A stretch of DNA of 12,125 nucleotides from Marinosulfonomonas sp. (GTDB lineage: Bacteria; Pseudomonadota; Alphaproteobacteria; Rhodobacterales; Rhodobacteraceae), in contig JAFLKA010000290.1 of NCBI GenBank assembly GCA_022712735.1, forward strand, positions 1-12,125, given 5' to 3'. Position 1 is the stretch's first letter; every line of letters begins with the position of its first letter. Both the position numbers and the translations under genes were made by a program. Below the pieces are notes generated by a model that saw only the letters and a program-made list of their open reading frames with translations, was not told where the DNA came from and made no database searches. Positions 6,940 through 12,125 of the stretch are shown in pieces.

Positions 6940-7265
6940 TGGAACAGATTTGCGGTATTGAATAGGGGAGGGTTTCTGTCTCATCGTAACCTTCAAGGAG
7001 TGAAGATGAGACAGAAACCCGGAACACGGCGCACAGCGTCGGAGAAGATAGGCAAAGACATCAAGCGAGCGTACCGCTGCCCGGCAGTCGATACAGAGTA
7101 TCGATGAGAGGGGCGCAAGCAATATTCAGCTGAGGAGAAGATCAGGATTGTTCTTGATGGACTTCGTGGTGAAGATAGCATTGCCGAGCTGTGCCGTTGT
7201 GAGGAATTTCCCAAGGTGTTTATTGCAAAAGCTGTAAACAACAACAGCTGGTGCGCGCCAGACAA
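6940..7265 (+). pseudogene. Degraded IS3-family orfA (transposase regulator/HTH part)
   Basis: From ATG 7006, preceded by AAGGAG at 6995-7000, the frame reads MRQKPGTRRTASEKIGKDI and later RKQYSAEEKIRIVLDGLRG and EDSIAELCR, which strongly resembles the first open frame (orfA) of a common alphaproteobacterial IS3-family group. Three defects are visible. About 14 extra codons containing an in-frame TGA (7105-7107) lie between KRA and RKQYSAEE. A one-base loss after LCRCE changes the frame; in the restored frame the text continues as GISQGVYCKS. Similarity then fades near 7235-7265, and neither the rest of orfA nor orfB with the DDE domain is present. The left limit near 6940 is estimated from the end of molybdoenzyme similarity, and I found no matching right-hand terminal repeat. 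The element is dead and lies directly between the molybdoenzyme wreck and the nos promoter. Confidence 0.8.
6970..7020 (+). repeat. Perfect 16-bp inverted repeat around the IS3 orfA start
   Basis: The left arm GGGTTTCTGTCTCATC (6970-6985) and the right arm GATGAGACAGAAACCC (7005-7020) are exact reverse complements separated by 19 nt. The loop holds the ribosome binding site AAGGAG, and the right arm contains the ATG of orfA. In RNA the start codon would be paired and the binding site would lie in the loop. Hairpins that hide transposase start sites from read-through transcripts are known for some insertion sequences such as IS10 and IS50. That role here is my inference. Confidence 0.8.
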
Positions 7266-7301
7266 ACTGGCTATGATATGGTAATATGACCCCCTCGGCA
7301 C

Positions 7302-7315
7302 TTGATGTATATCAA
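7302..7315 (+). promoter_or_regulatory. FNR-type binding site upstream of the nos operon
   Basis: TTGATGTATATCAA matches the FNR/FnrL consensus TTGAT-N4-ATCAA without a mismatch, and the dyad extends by one pair on each side. It lies 60 bp before the first nos-operon start codon. TATGCA (7337-7342) or CATACT (7341-7346) could serve as a -10 element, which would place transcription start near 7349-7353 and the box centre at about -41 to -45. This is the class II activator position. Activation at low oxygen by an FNR-family protein is expected. A nitric-oxide-sensing relative (Nnr/Dnr type) recognises similar sites and cannot be excluded. Confidence 0.85.
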
Positions 7316-7375
7316 GGCAATATCCCGCGGAACACATATGCATACTTAAACTGTAACCATTTAGATATCAAATCA

Positions 7376-7867
7376 ATGTCACCCGACTCTTCGAAAACAA
7401 CAACTCGAAAAACCATAAAGCGGCTTGGCGGGGCACATCAAATTGTTGCTGCCCTTGTTGCTTTGTCGATTTTTCTGGCGCAGGCTATGCCGATGGCAGC
7501 AAGCCACGGTGCTGGTGAGGGTGACTGGATCGTGATTTGTAGTGGCGAGGGTGCCAAGCTTATCCAGCTGGATGGGGATGACCCCAATAAAGGCGAATGC
7601 AGCCACTGTTCATATTGCCTGATCTCTGACCATAATGCCCAAGGCAATATGATACCGCATTCAGGCATCCTGACACCTTTCGATTTTACCAACATTATCT
7701 ATGGGAACCCGCAGACCATCGGTCTGACGGGCCCAGAGCAATACTGGTCTGCATGTCGCGGACCGCCAATCGCGAGCAAGAACAGTATCATGACAGCATC
7801 GATATCTTTACCAACCAAAGAACAGATTCAGGGACTTTTTGATGCATGGGATTCACCATGTTTTTGA
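7376..7867 (+). CDS. Small exported DUF2946-like Cys/His protein, first gene of the nos operon
   Basis: A 163-residue protein of unknown function. After a basic N-terminus (Lys12, Lys15, Arg16) a hydrophobic stretch at about 23-42 forms a signal peptide or membrane anchor, so the rest should be periplasmic. The exported part has Cys55 (WIVICSGEG) and a CxxCxxC cluster at Cys75, Cys78 and Cys81 (CSHCSYC), followed by His84 in the HN dipeptide region. This arrangement recalls DUF2946 proteins. A metal-binding role, perhaps copper for NosZ, is an inference from these residues and position. An in-frame ATG at 7286 lies upstream of the FNR box and the likely transcription start, so ATG 7376 is chosen, although no strong ribosome binding site precedes it. 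The stop overlaps the start of nosR, indicating translational coupling. Confidence 0.7.
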   Translation: MSPDSSKTTTRKTIKRLGGAHQIVAALVALSIFLAQAMPMAASHGAGEGDWIVICSGEGAKLIQLDGDDPNKGECSHCSYCLISDHNAQGNMIPHSGILTPFDFTNIIYGNPQTIGLTGPEQYWSACRGPPIASKNSIMTASISLPTKEQIQGLFDAWDSPCF

Positions 7868-10077
7868 AAAAACCCGATTTAAAAATCTTCGCGACACTCC
7901 GCTTTTTTGCACTTCTGCAGATCATGCTTTTGGCCATTGCCGGAAGCGTTGCGGCACAAGCCCCTCCTATTTTGAACCAATTCATCTCGGAAATCCCAGC
8001 CCGTGAATTGGTTGCCGGCGCTGATGCCTATGGCGATTTGCTGGAAAACATCCCCGTTGTCCCAGTCCTGAAGGGCGACGAGGTCATGGGCTATGCCTAT
8101 ATCACCTCGGATTTTGTTGGCACCACCGGTTATTCGGGCAAGCCGATCCATGTGATGGTGGCGATTGATAATGACGCCAAATTACTGGGGGCCAATCTGG
8201 TCAAACACTCGGAGCCGATCGTTCTGATTGGCATTCCCAACAGTAAAATCAAAGCCATGACCGAAAGTTACGTCGGGCTTGATATTGTTGCCGAGGCGGC
8301 GGCGGGCGGCTCGGGTCATGATATTGATATCATTTCGGGCGCAACGGTGACGATTATGATCATTGATGATTCCGTTGTGCGCTCCAGCATCAAAGTGGCG
8401 CGTGCGTTGGGCTTGGGAGGCCTGAACAATGACGCAGCCAACGCCGGACCGACCCATGAATTGAATATGGACGAGCGCACGATCCGTGATTGGAACACCA
8501 TGGCAGGAGATGGCACGGTGCGGCGAATGACGCTGGACATCGGCCAGATCAACGAGGCATTCGCGGCGACAGGTGATAAGCGCGTTCTAAAGCACGAAGA
8601 ACCCGGCGCAGATGACGATACCTATATCGACATGCACGTAGCGCTGATTTCGGCACCCGCCATCGGGCTTAGCCTGATGGGTGAAAATGAATACGGCAAT
8701 CTGGTTAACTGGATGGAGGAAGGCGAGCAAGCGATCCTGATTATGGGTCGGGGCATGTTTTCCTTTAAAGGAAACGGCTATGTGCGCGGCGGGATATTTG
8801 ACCGGATCCAGCTGATTCAGGGCGACATCTCGGTGCGTTTCCGTGACAAGGGGCACCGCCGCTTGGGCAAATTGGCGGCAGAAGGCGCACCATCTTTTGT
8901 CGAGATCGACATGTTCAAAATTCCGGCTGATTCAGGGTTTGATCCAACCAAGCCATGGCGCATCCAGCTGTTGGCGCAGCGCGTTGTCGGGCCGATTGAA
9001 AAAACGTTTCTGACCTATGATCTGGGGTATAAAACCCCTGCGCAGTATCTAACATCTTTGGCTGTGCCAACTCTGGATACGGTCATCGAATCAGAGGCTG
9101 ATACAGCCGCTCGCAAAGCGCTTTGGCAACGAATCTGGAAAAGTAAAACCATTGAAATTGGCCTGCTGCTCGGGATGCTGACGATTCTGACGGGTGTGTT
9201 TTTCTTTCAGATGCAGGTCACACGGCACAAACGCGCATTCTACTGGTTTCGCATGTCATTCCTGCTGGTAACGCTGTTATTTCTGGGCTGGCACCAGAAT
9301 GCACAGCTGTCGATCGTGAACCTGATGGCGCTGGGGGCGTCACTAAACAGCGGGTTCAGTTGGGACGCCTTTTTGATGGATCCTTTGGTGTTCATCCTGT
9401 GGGTCTCTGTCGCTGTGACATTGCTGTTTTGGGGCCGCGGCGGGTTTTGCGGATGGCTGTGCCCGTTTGGCGCATTGCAAGAAATCACCAACCAGATTGC
9501 GCGGTTTTTCAAGGTGCCGCAATGGACCCTGCCATGGGGCTTGCATGAACGACTTTGGCCGCTGAAATACATGATATTCCTTGGCCTGTTCGGCCTGTCT
9601 ATGGTCTCAATTTCGCTGGCAGAACATTTTGCCGAGGTTGAACCGTTCAAGACCTCGATCATTCTGAAATTTGTGCGCACTTGGCCCTATGTGCTGTTTG
9701 CCACTGTGGTTCTGGGCATAGGCCTGTTTATCGAGCGCTTCTATTGTCGCTACATTTGCCCGCTGGGGGCTGCACTGGCGATCCCTGGACGGATACGGAT
9801 GTTTGACTGGCTGAAGCGCTATAAGGAATGCGGCAGCCCTTGCCAGACCTGCGCCAATGAATGTTTCGTTCAGGCGATCCACCCAACCGGTGAAATCAAC
9901 CCGAACGAATGCCTGTCCTGTCTGCATTGTCAGGTTCTGTATCAGGACCACAGCAAATGCCCCGTCGTTATTCTCAAAGACAAACGACGCGCAAAGATGG
10001 CCACAAGTTCTGATGCACTGGACCGTCTGATTAAAGAACCAAATTCAACTTCATCAACTTCAACAAAGGAGAACTGA
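7846..10077 (+). CDS. nosR: NosR, flavin and iron-sulfur membrane protein for N2O reduction
   Basis: NosR passes electrons from the quinol pool toward periplasmic N2O reductase and is needed for nos expression and NosZ activity in studied species. It has 743 residues here, normal for the family. An N-terminal signal/anchor ends near AQAPP. The periplasmic FMN domain carries the SGAT motif whose Thr167 should receive FMN from an ApbE/NosX enzyme. Five or so hydrophobic spans lie between about residues 437 and 630. CGWLCP (Cys535, Cys539) and CRYICP (Cys634, Cys638) are the two conserved CxxxCP motifs. The C-terminal cytoplasmic part has ferredoxin-like cysteines at 662, 666, 669 and 673, and at 689, 692, 695 and 705. 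The start could be 7846 or the in-frame ATG at 7858; both overlap the preceding gene and neither has a strong ribosome binding site. nosZ begins 1 bp after its stop. Confidence 0.96.
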   Translation: MGFTMFLKKPDLKIFATLRFFALLQIMLLAIAGSVAAQAPPILNQFISEIPARELVAGADAYGDLLENIPVVPVLKGDEVMGYAYITSDFVGTTGYSGKPIHVMVAIDNDAKLLGANLVKHSEPIVLIGIPNSKIKAMTESYVGLDIVAEAAAGGSGHDIDIISGATVTIMIIDDSVVRSSIKVARALGLGGLNNDAANAGPTHELNMDERTIRDWNTMAGDGTVRRMTLDIGQINEAFAATGDKRVLKHEEPGADDDTYIDMHVALISAPAIGLSLMGENEYGNLVNWMEEGEQAILIMGRGMFSFKGNGYVRGGIFDRIQLIQGDISVRFRDKGHRRLGKLAAEGAPSFVEIDMFKIPADSGFDPTKPWRIQLLAQRVVGPIEKTFLTYDLGYKTPAQYLTSLAVPTLDTVIESEADTAARKALWQRIWKSKTIEIGLLLGMLTILTGVFFFQMQVTRHKRAFYWFRMSFLLVTLLFLGWHQNAQLSIVNLMALGASLNSGFSWDAFLMDPLVFILWVSVAVTLLFWGRGGFCGWLCPFGALQEITNQIARFFKVPQWTLPWGLHERLWPLKYMIFLGLFGLSMVSISLAEHFAEVEPFKTSIILKFVRTWPYVLFATVVLGIGLFIERFYCRYICPLGAALAIPGRIRMFDWLKRYKECGSPCQTCANECFVQAIHPTGEINPNECLSCLHCQVLYQDHSKCPVVILKDKRRAKMATSSDALDRLIKEPNSTSSTSTKEN

Positions 10078-10078
10078 T

Positions 10079-11977
10079 ATGTCTGTAGATGACAAAACCA
10101 ACGAGGGAATTTCGCGCCGCGATGTTCTGAAGGGCCCGATCAAGGGGGCCGCAATTGCCGGCACATTGGCTGCCGTTGGCGGCACAGCGCTGATGTCAGG
10201 TCCAGCGGCTGCTGGCAACGAAGTGGTCGCGCCGGGCGAGTTGGACGACTATTACGGGTTCTGGTCGTCAGGTCAGGCGGGCGAGCTACGTATCATGGGC
10301 GTGCCATCGATGCGCGAACTGATGCGTGTGCCTGTGTTCAACCGTTGTTCGGCCACGGGCTGGGGTGATACCAATGAATCCAAAAAAATCCTGACCGAAG
10401 GCTTGATGCCAGAAACCAAGGAATTTCTAGCCAAACGTGGCATGGAAACCTACCACAACGGCGACTTGCACCACCCGCATATGTCGTTCACCGATGGCAC
10501 CTATGATGGCCGCTATCTGTTCATGAACGACAAGGCCAACACCCGTGTTGCCCGCGTGCGTTGTGACGTGATGAAATGCGACAAGATCATCGAAATCCCC
10601 AACGCATCGGACATCCACGGCCTGCGCCCGCAGAAATTCCCGCGCACCGGTTATATCTTTGCCAATGGTGAACACCGCGTACCGCTGGTCAATGACGGCA
10701 CCAATATGGATAAGATCGAAGACTATGTTTCGATCTTTACCGCGATTGATGGGGACACCATGGAGATCGCCTGGCAGGTCACTGTAACAGGTAACCTCGA
10801 CAACACAGATTGCGATTATCAGGGTAAATACGCTGTTTCGACCAGCTATAACTCGGAAGGCGCTGTTGAACTAACCGGCATGATGGAAGCCGAGATGGAC
10901 CATGTGGTGGTGTTTAACATCGCTCGCATCGAGGCAGCTGTCGCCGCTGGGGAGTACAAGGAATACAACGGCGTCAAAGTTCTCGACGGCAAGAAGGGAT
11001 CAAAACTGACCACATACATCCCGATCCCGAACAGCCCGCACGGTGTGAACTCGTCCCCCGACGGCAAATATGTGATGATCAACGGCAAACTGTCGCCAAC
11101 TGTTTCGATCATCCAGTGGGACAAGCTGGAAGCCGTCTTTGACGGTGCTGAACCGCGCTCTGCCGTGGTTGGCGAACCTGAACTGGGCCTTGGCCCGCTT
11201 CACACGGCGTTTGACGGCAAGGGCAACGCCTATACCACGCTGTTCTTGGACAGCCAGATTGTGATGTGGAATATCGACAAAGCGGTGAAGCTATATGGCG
11301 GGGCCGATGTTGATCCGATCATCCGCAAAACCGATGTCATGTATCAACCCGGCCACAACCACTCATCCATGGGTGAAACCAAAGAGGCCGATGGCAAATG
11401 GCTGGTGTCGCTGAATAAATTCTCGAAGGATCGGTTCCTTAATGTGGGGCCACTGAAACCCGAGAATGACCAGCTGCTGGATATCTCCGATGGTAATCTG
11501 GAAGTCGTGCATGATGGCCCGACCTTTGCCGAACCGCATGACTGTATCATCGTGCGCCGTGACATTGTGAACCCTGTGAATGTCTGGGATCGCAATGACG
11601 TGACATGGGAAGATGCCCGCAAACAGGCCGAAGCCGATGGCGTTGATCTGGAAGAAGGCTCCGAAGAAGTCATTCGTGACGGCAACAAGGTGCGTGTTTA
11701 CATGTATTCCTCGGCGCCAACCTTCTCGATGGAGCAATTCACCGTCAAACAGGGCGACGAGGTAACGATCTATATCACCAACATCGACGATGTGGATGAT
11801 CTGACCCACGGTTTCACCCTTGGCAACCACGGTATTTGTATGGAAGTTGCGCCACAGGCGACGGCTTCTGTTACATTTACGGCGGATCGTCCCGGTGTTC
11901 ACTGGTATTATTGCCAATGGTTCTGTCATGCGCTGCACATGGAAATGCGTGGCCGGATGCTGGTTGAGCCTGCATAA
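10079..11977 (+). CDS. nosZ: Nitrous oxide reductase NosZ, clade I (Tat-exported)
   Basis: The periplasmic multicopper enzyme that reduces N2O to N2, the last step of denitrification. It has 632 residues. The twin-arginine signal SRRDVLK (12-18), followed by a hydrophobic stretch ending in AAAG, marks Tat export and therefore clade I. All seven CuZ histidines expected from the Pseudomonas stutzeri enzyme can be placed: His131, His132, His180, His321, His375, His426 and His487. The C-terminal cupredoxin domain holds the complete CuA site: His577, then Cys612, Trp614, Cys616, His620 and Met623 in [12 protein letters not shown]. No frame damage or missing ligand is seen, so the enzyme should be functional. 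AAGGAG stands 7 nt before the ATG. It is cotranscribed after nosR, with nosD starting 12 bp after its stop. Confidence 0.98.
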   Translation: MSVDDKTNEGISRRDVLKGPIKGAAIAGTLAAVGGTALMSGPAAAGNEVVAPGELDDYYGFWSSGQAGELRIMGVPSMRELMRVPVFNRCSATGWGDTNESKKILTEGLMPETKEFLAKRGMETYHNGDLHHPHMSFTDGTYDGRYLFMNDKANTRVARVRCDVMKCDKIIEIPNASDIHGLRPQKFPRTGYIFANGEHRVPLVNDGTNMDKIEDYVSIFTAIDGDTMEIAWQVTVTGNLDNTDCDYQGKYAVSTSYNSEGAVELTGMMEAEMDHVVVFNIARIEAAVAAGEYKEYNGVKVLDGKKGSKLTTYIPIPNSPHGVNSSPDGKYVMINGKLSPTVSIIQWDKLEAVFDGAEPRSAVVGEPELGLGPLHTAFDGKGNAYTTLFLDSQIVMWNIDKAVKLYGGADVDPIIRKTDVMYQPGHNHSSMGETKEADGKWLVSLNKFSKDRFLNVGPLKPENDQLLDISDGNLEVVHDGPTFAEPHDCIIVRRDIVNPVNVWDRNDVTWEDARKQAEADGVDLEEGSEEVIRDGNKVRVYMYSSAPTFSMEQFTVKQGDEVTIYITNIDDVDDLTHGFTLGNHGICMEVAPQATASVTFTADRPGVHWYYCQWFCHALHMEMRGRMLVEPA

Positions 11978-11989
11978 GGGATCGCTTTG

Positions 11990-12125
11990 ATGATGCTGCG
12001 TTTGTTCTTGCTAATTATCTTGCTGTTGCCGGTATCCATTGCCGGTGCCGTCGAGATGATTGTGCCCGCAACGGATGCTGCATTGAGCAAAGCATTGAAA
12101 ACTGCGCAGGCGGGGGATGTTCTCC
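11990..12125 (+). CDS. nosD: NosD N-terminus, periplasmic NosZ maturation protein (partial)
   Basis: Only the first 45 codons are in the window. The ATG at 11990 (or the adjacent one at 11993) follows nosZ closely, with AGGG about 9 nt upstream. The start encodes a leucine-rich signal peptide ending near SIAGAVE. The next residues (LSKALKTAQAGDVL) resemble the opening of the first parallel beta-helix repeat of NosD/CASH-domain proteins. NosD works with the NosFY ABC transporter in building the CuZ site of NosZ. The assignment relies on position behind nosZ, export signal and this short stretch; the remainder and nosFYLX would lie beyond the right edge. Confidence 0.85.
   Translation, partial: MMLRLFLLIILLLPVSIAGAVEMIVPATDAALSKALKTAQAGDVL

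Noticed and set aside
7286..7375. Upstream ATG extending the DUF2946-like protein by 30 residues
   Set aside because: It would begin before the FNR box and the probable transcription start, and the extra residues sit in front of an otherwise normal signal peptide.
11363..11938. Long minus-strand frame of 191 codons inside nosZ
   Set aside because: nosZ is certain on the plus strand with all copper ligands; the reverse frame is a by-product of its codon use.
1..12125. CRISPR arrays, tRNA or rRNA genes, tandem repeats
   Set aside because: Looked for and not seen on either strand.

Overview
The window looks like part of an alphaproteobacterial, probably Rhodobacteraceae (Roseobacter-type), replicon. 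The basis is the clade I, Tat-exported NosZ preceded by NosR, the style of the IS fragments, and the moderate-to-high GC with Proteobacterial codon use. I judged this by protein resemblance only; no search was run.

Left part (1-2700): a FAD-dependent amino-acid/amine oxidoreductase reads leftward off the window edge. It is divergent from an apparently intact peptidase T gene (pepT) reading rightward, with about 230 bp between them. Just after pepT lies a decayed IS30-family transposase fragment on the minus strand (about 2730-3107). It lacks the start of its DNA-binding domain and all of its catalytic domain.

Middle part (3202-6597): three minus-strand genes follow one another. In transcription order they are a DapB-like reductase with altered active-site residues, an extended SDR epimerase/dehydratase, and a GFA-family zinc protein. 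A 355-bp non-coding stretch separates them from a plus-strand VOC-family gene. That gene converges with a minus-strand MoaD/ThiS-like sulfur-carrier gene. The MoaD-like gene sits directly behind the last ~110 codons of a molybdenum hydroxylase large subunit (xanthine dehydrogenase/CoxL type). This fragment is truncated and carries a frameshift, so the MoaD-like gene appears to be the orphaned end of a lost molybdoenzyme operon.

The truncation point adjoins a degraded IS3-family orfA (about 6940-7265). A perfect 16-bp inverted repeat encloses the ribosome binding site and takes in the start codon of that orfA.

Right part (7302-12125): immediately after the IS3 debris comes a perfect FNR-type box and then a nitrous oxide reduction operon. 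Its order is a small exported DUF2946-like Cys/His protein, nosR (flavin and iron-sulfur membrane protein feeding electrons to N2O reductase), nosZ (catalytic multicopper N2O reductase, all CuA and CuZ ligands present) and the start of nosD (periplasmic maturation protein, cut by the window edge). The layout implies oxygen-sensing, FNR-type induction of N2O respiration. The nos operon abuts IS and gene wreckage, which suggests the upstream region was rearranged. I see no clear case of an entirely unknown multi-gene system. The best leads are the DUF2946-like gene leading the nos operon, the DapB-like protein without the usual catalytic histidines, and the IS hairpin.
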